A DNA stretch of 25,310 nt from Collybiopsis luxurians FD-317 M1 (GCA_000827265.1 KN834841.1:76620-101929), one strand, 5' to 3'; positions 11,453-22,458 are shown, counted from the stretch's first letter. The notes: a model not told the origin generated them from the sequence alone. Numbers and translations are program-made.

Positions 11453-11706
11453 TAAGGTAGGGCTCATGCACATTCCACTCATGTCACGTGCTAGCTATGC
11501 TGGCCTGAGAATGTAAATACCGCTTGCATTTCCAGCGTAATTGTAAATTGGGGCAGACTGAGATATTTTTAGCGGCATTCCAAAATTTTCTGCACCATCA
11601 GATTTTTCAAGAAAAAAAAAACAGTACTGTATACAAAATGGCATTCAAATTTTTCGTTCAAGAGGCAAATACGTGACATGAGCAATTTTGCATGAGCCCT
11701 ACCTTA
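11453..11706. mobile_element. Non-autonomous DNA transposon (MITE), Tc1/mariner-like
   Basis: Terminal inverted repeats start AGGTAGGGCTCATGCA on both sides, then a 6-base divergent stretch, then CTCATGTCACGT, giving about 35 bp of TIR. Each end is flanked by TA, consistent with a TA target duplication as made by Tc1/mariner transposases. The interior has no coding capacity. Confidence 0.8.
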
Positions 11707-14335
11707 ACCCTGATGTTAGTGAGTATAACAATGACTAACTAGCCAAATATTAGGGAAGCTTTGACCTTTCACTTTTTTTGTGAAACTTTGACAGGAATAG
11801 ATAACTTGAACATTACCCAGGAAGCAAACATTTTACTCTGAAGCAATATTTGCCAAGCGGGCGACCTTCCGGGCCACTTTCATGACAACAAAGAGACTTG
11901 GTTCACAGCTTGCATTCCTAGAAGGATAAATCTTCCTAGCTCATGACTGTGCTTGCCCTTAGCACATTGGGTGATTTGAAAGTGCAACTTGATCATTTCT
12001 ACATGCCAGCAAAATTTGAACCTTCTACATCTATTTCACTTTAGGTGGAAATAAATGGTTTTTCAGGTGAATTCAGCCCAAACCTGTGATTGAGATATGA
12101 TCTGATTGTCAGTGTTAACTCAATAGATTCCATATGGATTTCAACTTTCCCTCTTAAAGATGATGCACATCGATAGAAGCTCAGTGGCAGGGGAAGGATG
12201 CGAACATGGGAGCAATGAAATATGGTCATGGTTAAAAACAGACATCAGTCAAGATCAGATTAGATTATAAACCTGACTTTTGCCATTGTCCGACAGCCGA
12301 TATGTATCTCCAGAAACAAAGATCTCTTCCCCGCTGAACGTGAACTTGACAGTAGATAGGATGACAACGCATGCAGCTGAGTCTCCAAGGGTCTGATTCC
12401 GTGATTGTCGTGAGTTGAATTTATGATCAAAATCAAATACTAATAGTATGTTCAAGGCTGTTAGAGTCTGATTGAATTTGGCAATGCTGCACAATATGAA
12501 GCCATTCAAGTTGTCTAGGATTTAGGGGGCGTCCCCTGGCCAGCCTGGGTAACCTGGGCTTTAGGGCTTTTTCCTGATGTTCTTGTGAATAGAAATACAA
12601 TGGTCACTAAATTTATCTGATCAGATCTTTAGCTGTAAGTGGTGGACATCATTCTTAACTGAAATGAGCATTTTCACTGGTTTAGAGTAGCTGAGCCACT
12701 TCATATGGTGGGAGAACCAGAATCAGCACAGTGACGGATATTTCGGATTCTGGATCAATGCAACCAAGTATTTCCCTCAGAAGGTTAAGGCATGAAGAGT
12801 CCACCGAAGAGGAAAGTCCGGCCGGCCAGCAATGGCGAGACGTGGTCAGGGAGATCAGATTTTCAGGAGAAAGCAGGGCAGACGCAACTTGGCAGAATTT
12901 TGAAACTTGAAACTTGTTGAACTAGTTGATTTAGTACTTCGGCAGCTATATGTAGACCGGTAATTCTTTGCCGAGCTCCTGTGACTACGTACTTCCAGTA
13001 TTCAGACTATCTGCAGACTGCCGCTGTTCCCTCATGGCAGATTACTTTTGCGACTGCAACCAATATGGTAGAATGCTGAAGCACGTATCCAGAATTACCT
13101 GGTTTATATGGGGAAAATATCACCTCCGACTGTAGAGCAAGACCAAGGCAGCGCGAAAGAGGATGAAAACCAGTCCATCCAAAAGAACTCAAGTAGATGA
13201 AGCTGATATTAATCTCCTTCATTTCTGAGGCCCTGCACTCTCAGAACACTTTTCCAAAGCTTCCTTCATTGCCCGCTTCTCTCCATGGCCGACCGCATGC
13301 TCGCCAGGCGATGACTCCTCCAAACGGCCATGGACAACAAGAGACCTCATTTATTAGAAATAGAAGTAGTTTGTTCCGCACAAAAATTATCTCCGCAATG
13401 CATGGCTCCATAATGGAAACATCAATTCCAATTCCTTTAAAACTCTCTTGAATTCAGACCAGACACCTGGCGACCACGACTCTCAACAATTCTGTGAGCT
13501 GAAATCGTCGGAGCAAACTCCTGGACGAGTACAACATGAGCGAAAACGATGACTTTTGCTGTGGGGCTGACGTCCTTGACGCCATGAAAAGTATAGCATC
13601 TGAGCAACCGACACTGTCCTTCTTTTTTTAATGGGGCACAGACTACACATGATTAATACTATGTTATGGACTAGAACATTCCATAAGTTTCCAGTTGACC
13701 CAGATTTGCAAAACCGAATGATTATGATCAAGCTGGTTCTTATGGTAGCTTCCACTAGGATTGACTATCGTTGAGAGGGTGCTGCTCTGATGACAAAACA
13801 TTTTTGTTTTATCGGTATGTTCATCAACAGAGCACACTGACAAATGACAGGCTGGCATCATGACCTCCACACAAAGATGCTACCAAGGTTTTATGGGGAT
13901 GACATTGAGAACTTTACGGAAACGGAAGATAAGGCAAGGCCGAAGAAGCAAGGTCGCAAGTCCCAGCAGCATCAAAGTGATTGGTCTCATGTTTTATTGA
14001 TTTTTTCGCTTATTGTTTACTCCGCGTAAATAGCCAATTTGTGCCCTCGTTGGATGTGACCCAGATGACACAGGTATTTTTACAGAACAAGAACAGGGAT
14101 GGATAATGATTCGTGGTAACTACGGACTATATACATGTACAACAGAAACATAGATGAATCATTCTACCGAGTGGCTGAACAACATTCCATACACTCCCAA
14201 CTTGAATGCATCTGAACCATTATTCAGCAGAATAGTAGTATATGGGTAATAAAGATTGTGATTTTCGGTTTCACAAAGACGACCCATACGAGCATCACTT
14301 TAGATGGATAGCAAGAGCGAGAGCCTACAAGTTCA
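11707..14335. other. Intergenic, no gene recognised
   Basis: Only short frames occur: minus 12041-12229, minus 12255-12509 (84 codons), plus 13197-13451 and plus 13844-14029. None joins into a longer model with splice sites I trust, and none has a family motif. They may be fragments of a lost gene or transposon. Confidence 0.45.
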
Positions 14336-16668
14336 TCAGTTGGAATGAAACTTCATCTCTTCTTTCCCTGATTCAGCCCCAGCTCGATCCTTTAGTAGAA
14401 GGTCATGGGCCTCTGGCCTAGGGATGAGCTGAAACTTAAATGGCTTTGGAAATCTGAATAGAAACATTAAATGTCAGTGATTCAACCATGGAGGTGCGCT
14501 GCTACTTGGGACGCACGAAATCACACCTGGAGTGGACTCAAGCAGAGGATAGCATGGCTTTCCATTTTGCTCAATTGGAAGTACTTCGAACAATCTCAGA
14601 ATCTTTGCCACCGCCAGATACACAAATAGGTCCGAGAAACGGGATCCAGGGCAACGTCTATAACTCAGTTAGTTCCACGTAGAAACCATACATGGTGCTC
14701 AAAAGGCTTGTTTAGTAGGCGTTTGCTGAGCTAAACCATGCCAGTATCTGGTTCTGCCCAAGAGATACCCGCGGTCAAAGATGCCAACTTCAATCCATCA
14801 GGTACAATTGACAGGTCCCTGTGGAAACTGGCTCAACTTGAGGCAAGCAAGTTCCTCAAGCCTTCGGAACACTAAGAAGAGCGGAAGCCTCACCGACGTC
14901 CAAATCCATATGTCATAATGCGTGGATCCGCGCTCGGTGAAGTACCTTCAAATCTCGCAGGAGTAAACTCATCCGGATGTGGATACTCCTTATCATCGTG
15001 CAGCATTGCCCTGGTCTGGAGTTATTGCGAGTATCATGGAAAACATACAAACGTACCAGACATTCGCCATTACCCAGGACTTCTTTGGAATATAATAACC
15101 GTTGTAAATTTGCTCCTCAGTGTTACTGTGCGGCACTAGGCATACTGCCGGATGCATTCTGTGGACCTCCTGAATGATGCAGTCAATGAATGGCAGCAAT
15201 CTTCTGTCATCGATGGTGGGCAGTCGCTCCAACCCTACGTGGGTGGATATTTCATTAAAAGCTTTGAGCTGAATATCAGGATTCCGCGCCATAAGGCCAA
15301 TAAAGTTCAGCAGGACGACTGAAAGCTGCTTGAAGTCTGCGAAGTACGTCATAGGGAGAATAATAGCTGCTTACCGTCTCTGTACCCGCTAGATAATTGT
15401 GTTCACCGTAAAAACCTGGGATGAGATATGATTTTCGTCGATACTTACCACTGAATAAACTTCCAGCTGCAAACATTACAATTTCTTCCTCTCTGTGACT
15501 GGCATTTGATGCAAGTTCACTCAGGCTCCGCTGTACAAAAGACTGCTCCGCCACTCCAGCCATCTGGACAGTAGTGGAAGCATGGAATCACCTTCGAGCC
15601 AGAACGGAAGGCCTTGCTTACCATCTTCAGCTTGCACTCCTGATACGGTTCTCTTACAATACGATAGAATATTTGGCGGGCATCTTGCGCCCACTTCTGG
15701 AAGCCCGCTCCCGGAAGCCAGGATGGCACCCATTTCACTACGAATTGCATCATTGTCTTTTCTATTCCATAAATAAGAAATGGACCAACAGGCGGGAATG
15801 AAGTTGACAGTCCATCTCCCCGGTTGAAGTGCTTCCCCGGTTCTCTCAGAAATAATCCGGGAGAGGGCAAGATATTCCTGATCGGGCTTGTGTCCATATG
15901 TAAAACGCGTAATGAGTTCTTGGACAACTCTAGAAAAAAATTAAATGCTCCTGATTGGCACTGACATCATGGTACCCACAATTCCACCACGTGATATCCA
16001 TTATCTGGGTTTTCCGATAGAGCCCAACACAGTTCAGTTGATTGTTGTTGTAGTAGATAAGCCCACGATTTGGAAAGCGCAACAGGGTTAAGAGATTTAT
16101 GCAGAATCCTTCTTAGTTTCTTCAGGCGAGGGCCATAATAGGTGAATCCTACATTGCTTCAGAATTGAGCAAAAATGTTATATCAAAAACTACTCGAAAC
16201 GGGTGTGAACGTGGTGCACTTATGGCGTCCCAGGAGCTCCGCCATTGGCCATAATGGTTTGCAGGAGAATATATTGCTTCGTTTCTCGAACAGATCTGTG
16301 ACAGCTGATTTGGCATTAAGGACAATGACCGACGTGCCGAAAATGGAGGGTGCCGATATGACTGGACCTAAATCAGTATTAGCATATAAGCCTCAAGTGC
16401 AGGCAAAGAAGAAACCTAGTCGCTTTGAACAATCAGCATAAATGCTCCACCGACTCTGTGTGCTTTCATTCAGAGTGCTCACACCTAGACAGAAGGATTC
16501 TTTATGGCTATTTAGTCCAAAATTAAATGGCGCACTTGGCGGTAATGGCATTCGCAGTCTTCGATGATATAAACGCAGGAAATTTGCAAGAAGAAAGCAA
16601 ACTAATAAGGTGCATATGTGCATGACTGTCGTTCTATGTTGCAGAAGGAACTGGAGACAGGGCCACAA
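14336..16668 (-). CDS. Cytochrome P450 (11 exons, intact)
   Basis: Exons: 16668-16416, 16367-16194, 16148-15980, 15929-15790, 15737-15622, 15563-15449, 15388-15375, 15325-15057, 15010-14894, 14657-14517, 14453-14336. They total 1626 nt, or 541 residues. A membrane anchor (about 14-33) precedes LPPSAP (42-47), where most P450s have PPGP. PSWLPGAGF lies near residue 250. The I-helix motif AGTET comes from a 14-nt micro-exon. ExxR is EVHR (380-383). The PERF-like motif is TPARFEG. The haem loop reads YGFGRRRCPG with Cys at about 458; Tyr replaces the usual first Phe. The loop is split by intron 9, which is 236 bp while all other introns are 45-63 bp. The acceptor of intron 7 (15325, or three bases earlier at 15328) is a tandem NAGNAG choice. 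Intron positions at the I-helix, the haem loop and before PSW match the other P450, so the two share ancestry. ER membrane mono-oxygenase; substrate unknown. Confidence 0.88.
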
Positions 16669-16819
16669 TTTGACGGTCGGGTATCCAGTAATATATATTA
16701 TTAAGGATTACCATGGCATGGGAAGATCGGTTCCACAGCTTGAGGGTACAGATGTTTGAGAACCGACCAGGACGCACATTTAATGTGGCATTTGTAAAAG
16801 TTCTGATATACTTAGACGT

Positions 16820-17045
16820 TTCAAGAAAGTTTTGCAATTCTGATTTTTTCAATAATTGCATTTGTTTACATCATACATTTGGAGTCCTTGGCCTACCAGA
16901 TTTTATGGAAATACTATCCGACGACGCCGCTTGGGGGTCCAATCATTATTAAAATCAACAGTTTGTCCTTTCCGTATTGGCTTTGTGTCCGGAGCTTGGA
17001 TTGATATGAACCCTATACAAATAAACATGACGAAAATGTCAGAGC
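16820..17045. repeat. Diverged repeat shared upstream of both P450 genes, copy 2
   Basis: Blocks in the same order as at 10802-10990: TTTTTCAAT..TTGC, ATACATT, ATCCGACGACG, CTTTGTGTCCGGAGCTTGGA, ACAAATAAA. The ATCCGACGACG block lies about 250 bp upstream of the ATG here and about 317 bp upstream in the other copy. Confidence 0.5.
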
Positions 17046-17446
17046 TCCAGTACATATTAATAAAGCACGGCTGTCCACAAGTTATTTTAGTCAGATGTCA
17101 AGATCCGGCCGTACGGACGGTTGTACAGTGTGCTATATGATCCAATACTGTATTGAGCTCACAGTGCATTTCATTGTTCAATGCCTTGAAGCGGCAATAT
17201 AATGGATCATTCACTGGCACCTTTGAGCTTTTGAGAGGTAAACCTGTTCTTGAAGTTGCAAATCTTGCGGGATGCTCTGAGAGGACAGTCTGGCACTACA
17301 TGACGAGCCTGTATCTCTGAGGGTGCCTTCAGTGGATGACTTCCCGTAGGCATCAATTGTCGAAAATCTTGCAATTAATCGATTCGGAATGCTCGGGTAG
17401 TGCTCCGAGTGCTGAAGTTTGAAATTTGAGAGGCGTCGTAAACTTT

Positions 17447-17482
17447 AAATCTACGAAGGGGTCAGGACCCCTTCGTAGATTT
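17447..17482. repeat. Perfect 16-bp inverted repeat with 4-base loop, then T-run
   Basis: AAATCTACGAAGGGGT, loop CAGG, then the exact reverse complement, followed by four more T. There is no mismatch in 16 pairs. It lies in non-coding DNA between the P450 cluster and the transposon nest. Confidence 0.85.
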
Positions 17483-19020
17483 TTTTCAGCCTTCGATGAC
17501 GTTTCCTAGCCCATTTTTGGATACTCCGGTGACGTTTCCACACGCATCGACTCAAGCCGAGTAGGTCCGAGCGATTTGGGATCAACAAAATCAGGTGAGC
17601 GTGATACTTGACTTCAGCGTTGGCGGGAATGATAAGGCAAATAACTTCACTCATAATCTAATTTCCAATAAGTGCCGGATTGTTTATTGGAAGCTTTAGT
17701 TTCTACGGGAAGTCGTCCAGTAACAAGGAGAGGGCTATGCGTATGCCCCGGATCATATAGCAAATGCAAATAAACAACGGTTGAAAACCTCGATCTGCAA
17801 AACTTTATGCAAATGACTGTACGACATAAATGATAAGTGCTTTCTATTCCCATGGCGAATCACGTATTGGTTGACCTTACAGTCACACCGCCTATTCTTT
17901 CATTTCACCTGTGGTACAAAAATAATTGGAGAGATTGCACCAAGTTAAAAGTCCGGCCGAAATACAATGGGGTACTTATGGTAAATTCTGGGAAATCTAG
18001 GCTTACCTGGGAAGACATGGTTCGGAGTCGGACCGATAGGTTCTTTATGACGTTTTCTGAATTGTGAATTTTTCTGTTTTGCTTTTTTTTTCAAAATACA
18101 TTCTGAGTCAGATCTTCGAAACTCTAGCCTCTTATTTCAGGTCAGGTTTCTCCAGTAAGTATTGGAAGATATTGGATAGTTTCCGAAATACTGGAGGCGT
18201 TCGCAGTCATTGTCAACTATAGAAAGCTGAATTTAATTTGACCTTTGACGGCTTTGCATTGCCACATGCTGTGCGATGTCCGCCAAATGCTCAGTAAAGG
18301 GCATAATTTAAAGAAAATCTAGTATTACTGTGTATTGTTAAAATATTGGAAGTTCGGGCTCCGAGCAACTCTCATATGGGCTCCTTAGAGCCAGATTCAG
18401 GATATAAGTATGCTGTCCAAAAATTTTTGATACTTTTCTACCCCATTGCGCGCGGAATCCATTATATTTCTCCTCCGATTCGTATTGAAAGGCCTCACTC
18501 GGTTTGGACTGATCCGGATCATGTAGTGTAATAGCAAAGTGATCAGTCTGGATTTAGAAGTACGGGAGGACCTCAGAAACACTGGTATTCAGACGCTTAT
18601 TGATAGGAAAAGCAAACCAAATGATCCAAGTACTATTATGATTGTAAAATCAGATGCCGCCATGCAATCCGGGCCGGTTTATTGCGCTCGAGCCCTACAG
18701 CTATTTACCGAGTGAAAAACTGACCGTGGGGGCCATTTGCAGATTCAGCGTAAGAAATAAGAGTTACGATGAAGGGGCGGAGACAAGAGAAATTGTAATT
18801 GAGGAAGCAGTGAAACTGAATTGCAGTGAAGAAGGAAATAGGGAAAGAGTGTGAATGTAGCTAGGAGGGCTATGACAAGGCATATGCCAGTACAATGAGT
18901 TTCAAAAAGCATGGACTGTAATTGATAAGAAACACTTCTCAGAATATCTTGAAGTAGCATGATAATCCAAATGGTTTCAAATAGTCTGAGTATTACCGCA
19001 CCACTGGCAGTACAGAGTTA

Positions 19021-19345
19021 AACTCGATGACTCTGATGATGGATACTCGCAACCCACTAGCTTTAGCTCACCTCTCATTGATGATCTTGCTCAACTCCAC
19101 AGAAAGCATTACATCAATGACTGGTGGACTATTGAGAAGTGAAGTAACCATCTTTTCCTACTCATGACCAACTGGAAAGCTGAATTGCCAGAGATTTTCT
19201 GTGAATACCAGTGAGTCATGAGTTGCTTGTGGCTATTGAAGATGATCCTGTCTTCTTCAACAACTCTGATACTGCTAAGCAGATTCCTACTTAGTACCAG
19301 CTGGCCATTGCTTTACACTTGTTCAAACACTTTGGGAATGGAGTT
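19021..19345 (+). pseudogene. Decayed PIF/Harbinger-like (DDE_Tnp_4 type) transposase, N-terminal part
   Basis: Frame pieces read HELLVAIEDDPVFFNNSD, then KQIPT, a TAG, then YQLAIALHLFKHFGNG. This matches the region ahead of the DDE core in Harbinger-type transposases abundant in agaricomycetes (typically FDxLvxxIxddPVF, then YQLAIALYRFGHxGN). Upstream pieces in shifted frames (PLIDDLAQLHRKHY and LLMTNWKAELPEIF) fit the preceding part. Stops include TGA (CGA expected for Arg) and TAG (CAG expected for Gln before YQLAIAL), both C-to-T changes. The reading stops exactly at 19345, where the LTR begins, so the catalytic part was displaced beyond the window. Confidence 0.6.
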
Positions 19346-20040
19346 TGTTAGGACCTTTACTACCTTTGTTGTTAGAAGCTTGTAGCAGGTTCAATGAATA
19401 GAAAGTATTTTATTATACCACAGCCGAGACAGAATATGCGATGGGGAGTCGCTACGTACGACAGGTGAACAAGTCCTGTACGGTTTTGGTATTGGATGTG
19501 GAGGAATGATCCTCGAGTGTCGAATAGAAAATCTAGTAGCTCGGTGCAACTAGAAATAGTATATTGAAAGAACTCATTAAGACGGTATTAACGAGGATTG
19601 ACTCGGGAGGTTTGTGACTCGGTGTCTGTTTACCCTACGAGACAGAATATTCAAAAGGCTACGGCAGTCGAATAGTCTTGTCGATCAGTTCAACAAGTGA
19701 GAAGTGGATATGCCAGTGACTCGGTGTCAGTGGGGTTTGCTCAACTTGGTGTTAAGCAGAATAATATTATAGACTAGTGAACAAGAGAACAGAAACAACA
19801 CAGATCAAGATAGTTCAGGTAATAACAGCATTGTCATGAGAGATGTAGGTACAAGGCTTTTATACTCTGCGGGAAGACATGTGGTCTTGTGAATAGAAGT
19901 TTGGAATGAGCAACTGGTTAGTCCGCCTCGCGAAATGCATGTCAGATTTGGAGAGCCGAATTGATTGGTAAGACTATTATTGAGTTGTGTGGTGAGTGTA
20001 GTGGTTGGAAAGAGCGGAAAAAATAGCGTAGGGCATAACA
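19346..20040 (-). repeat. LTR of the Ty3/gypsy element (its 3' LTR)
   Basis: The 695-bp unit starts TGTTA and ends TAACA on the plus strand, the inverted ends expected of an LTR. On the minus strand a TATAAAA box lies at 19864-19858, giving U3 of roughly 180-200 bp. The left edge coincides with the interruption of the transposase relic. The right edge abuts a G-run polypurine tract (minus strand). A 13-bp word (GTGACTCGGTGTC) occurs twice inside, at 19614 and 19716. The candidate target duplication is GAGTT (19341-19345); its partner would be outside the window. Confidence 0.75.
19858..19864 (-). promoter_or_regulatory. TATA box in LTR U3
   Basis: TATAAAA on the minus strand within GAGTATAAAAGCC, inside the LTR and oriented toward U5. 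It fits the retrotransposon promoter and supports the minus-strand orientation of the element. Confidence 0.6.
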
Positions 20041-20055
20041 TTACCCCCCCCCAAG
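20041..20055 (-). other. Polypurine tract (plus-strand DNA primer site)
   Basis: On the minus strand CCTTGGGGGGGGGTAA directly precedes the LTR start TGTTATG. A G-run immediately upstream of the 3' LTR is the expected position of the polypurine tract that primes second-strand DNA synthesis. Confidence 0.65.
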
Positions 20056-20183
20056 GGCCTTGAGCCCTCGAAAGGACACGTAGCTTTTGATGCAACACGG
20101 TGTTGTGACTGCCATGCTGTCAGATTGAGTTTTCGATGTGCCGGCTGCTGAATTTCAATTGAAAACTCTAAATCCGAAGCTCT

Positions 20184-20190
20184 TATAAAG
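20184..20190 (+). promoter_or_regulatory. TATA box of antisense gene A
   Basis: TATAAAG within CTCTTATAAAGCTGG, 55 bp upstream of the ATG at 20239 and outside the LTR. It is oriented opposite to pol. Confidence 0.55.
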
Positions 20191-20238
20191 CTGGCACTCT
20201 GGGTTTTTGAGTCAATTTCTTCTTTTCCTCTTACCACT

Positions 20239-22206
20239 ATGTCATCTTCTCAAGCATTTTCTGACCAGCCTATCGCATCATCAAGTGCTTCAGGAGGGTT
20301 GCAACCCCGACTGATTATCAAAATTCTGCAGTCCCTTCAATCGGCGTCCATGGTTCCATTTTCCAACGCTCTTCCCTCTGCTCCCCCAGCAGCCAAGAAG
20401 ATGCGACATGTGGCCTTTGAGTGCAGTACACATCTCAGCTATCCCTCGATTTCTATTACGGATCGCATTCCCTCTATCCTTCCTACCGGTCTCCAGCCCA
20501 TCTACAAAGATGCGTATCTCGCCAATTCGAGTCCTGAGGTCTTGGATAGGGTAGCTGCTGATAAGTGGAAGGACATTTTCAGACATTACCCATCTTGCAA
20601 ATACTGCGCATCGCATAACCTTCAATCCACTTGCTCCCTTCGCCCCAATTCCTTGTCCTGTGCCACTTGCGAAGCGAACTATCCTTCTAGCAAGAAGTTC
20701 TGTTCCTTCAAGAGTGTCTTTTGACTCCTCCAGTTCCATATCCTTGCCAAACTCCCCCTCATTGTTGCATATTGTTTTGTCTCAAGTTGGGGATTATTTA
20801 CTATTCGGGACAAGGAATGGACTGCTTTAACGATGGGGTTACAAAATGTTCCTTACTATGGTAGTCATCCTGAGGAGTTAGGATTGTCATTGGATAGACC
20901 GAAGGTTCCGGAAGGCAAAAGAAAAGCAGGTAAGTCCAGTGTATCTGTGATAGGATAAGTGCTCATCATCATTCTAGTTGTCTCTTCGACTGCCTTTTGC
21001 AAGAGTCAGCTCCTTTGGCAAGAGAGGGAGCTTCTAGGGGAGCCGAGTCGCGAGCAAGTTGTTCCGGCTCCGTCTCACAAAGGAAAGGAGGTCATTCGTG
21101 ACCCCATAGATATTGATGTTGAGATGGAGGCTCCCGACGCTATGGAATCCATGGAATTGGACTACCTGGAGGAGGTCCCTTCCACCTCTGCTCTTGTTCC
21201 TGCAGCACCTGCTCCCGCTCCAATGAAGCCTGCAGTCATAAGGAAAGTCAACGATAGGCGATCTTATCATGAGGTTTCCAGTTTGAAAACTTGGTTTTTT
21301 GAACCTCTCATCAAACCGGTTCCTTCTGACGGTACTATCCCATCTCGAGATGACAGTAAGTTTTTCTTTTTGAGCATTGTTTTTTTTTTTTACTTCATAC
21401 AGTCATCTTAACTAACTCCATTTCTAGTGATTCGCGCTGCGATTGAACACATCATTATGTGAGTTGCTGAGCTGTTGTCCAGTTGCGGTAAGGTAATGAT
21501 GGAGCAAGATCTCTGGGCTTTGGCAGATGGATTGGTTCAAGGCATTTTTAATGATCTCGAGGAGCAAATGGTGAGTAACTCCTTCATTTCCGGCCTTTCG
21601 TTGTATCACTAATTGTTTCTGCGTCCCCTTCATAGAAACATCCCTCTTCCAAACCTCCCGCCCCTTTCTCGAATTCCGGGTTAACCCAGTTCATCGAGTC
21701 TCTCTCAATGATCAATTTATCCTCCGCCAATATCATTGATGCTCAGCAAGATGAGCTCCTCCAAGCCTATCGGGAGTATCAAGCTTTGTTGCAGAAGTCG
21801 GATCGTTTGGAGACTGAGAATCTCCATTTGCAGGAACAGGTGTCTTCGCGGGATGGTCAGTTGGAGGAGAAGGATGAGGAGCTAACTCGTCTGAAATCCT
21901 TCGTGAGGCATTTCAAGGGCGACGTTCCATCATCAGTGAGTTTCTTCCTCCTTGTTTGACTGACTTAGGATTTAATGGAATTTTTTGTAGGAGATTCAGC
22001 AATTGAGAGAGGCGTTGGAGGGGCAAAAGAGTGAGATCAAGAGTTTGAAGAAGAAATTGGCTGCCAGTGAAGAGACCCATTGAGTCGCAGCAGAAGAGTC
22101 GAAGTCACGAGATGAAGAACTCGCCCAGCTTTGGCAGCTTTTTGAGTCAGTTCGAGGGCAGTTTGCTGCTGCCTCGCCTTCAAAACCTTCTTCTAGTAGT
22201 TCGTAG
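20239..22206 (+). pseudogene. Antisense gene A of the retrotransposon: Cys-array and coiled-coil protein, broken by TGA codons
   Basis: Five exons (20239-20929, 20978-21355, 21428-21570, 21636-21935, 21991-22206) joined by GT-AG introns total 1728 nt, 575 codons plus a final TAG. Three in-frame TGA codons (20722, 21460, 22081) interrupt it; each is CGA after one C-to-T reversal. The N-terminus is Ser/Ala-rich. Residues 120-155 hold Cys spaced C-x2-C-x8-C-x8-C-x2-C-x10-C, like a stretched Zn(II)2Cys6 cluster, so it may bind zinc and perhaps nucleic acid (inference). An acidic stretch and a Pro/Ala linker follow. From about residue 430 to near the end the sequence is heptad-rich coiled coil (SDRLETENLHLQEQV, REALEGQKSEIKSLKKKL). 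It has its own TATA box and lies between pol and the LTR on the opposite strand. I do not recognise a named family. Confidence 0.7.
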
Positions 22207-22458
22207 GACTTTTGGCTTGTAAACTTCTTGTATCTAGGTAGCTCCCTCCTATTCTGAAATTCTTCTTTTTGTACTTCCTTCTGAATTAAATCCTTTCTTT
22301 CTTTTTTGGGCCCCTCCTTTGTATGAATAAGAAATTGCCCTGGGTTCAAAATAAGAGATCTCCTGAGAATTGAAGTATTCAAAAATTTTCCATGAGGCGT
22401 ATGCATGTGGTTGCACATTTCATCCCTATTTAGGCTCGTATTGGGCATCCTTGTTTCA

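Larger units (their letters stand above)
16669..18999. other. Intergenic, no gene recognised
   Basis: It includes the repeat shared with P450-1 upstream DNA (16820-17045) and the hairpin at 17447. Frames at 17837-18067 and 18346-18531 (plus) and 17451-17853 (minus) have no motif I recognise and no convincing splice partners. Confidence 0.5.

Noticed and set aside
12255..12509. 84-codon minus ORF as part of a real gene with the 62-codon frame at 12041-12229.
   Set aside because: Splice sites could be imagined, but the joined sequence has no family motif or conserved residues to support it.
15329..15374. Acceptor CGCAG at 15337 for intron 7 of P450-2.
   Set aside because: It shifts the frame; total exon length is then not a multiple of three. 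The acceptor at 15326 keeps frame and I-helix spacing.
16175..16441. 88-codon plus-strand ORF.
   Set aside because: It lies antisense to exons 1 and 2 of the intact P450-2 and has no motif of its own.
20290..20739. 149-codon minus-strand ORF opposite antisense gene A.
   Set aside because: A shadow: the plus frame has the start context, TATA box and splice structure; the minus frame has no family features.
20725..20778. A first intron in antisense gene A just after the stop at 20722.
   Set aside because: The frame stays open on both sides of a single TGA and continues into sequence consistent with the rest of the protein, so a CGA-to-TGA change explains it without an intron.
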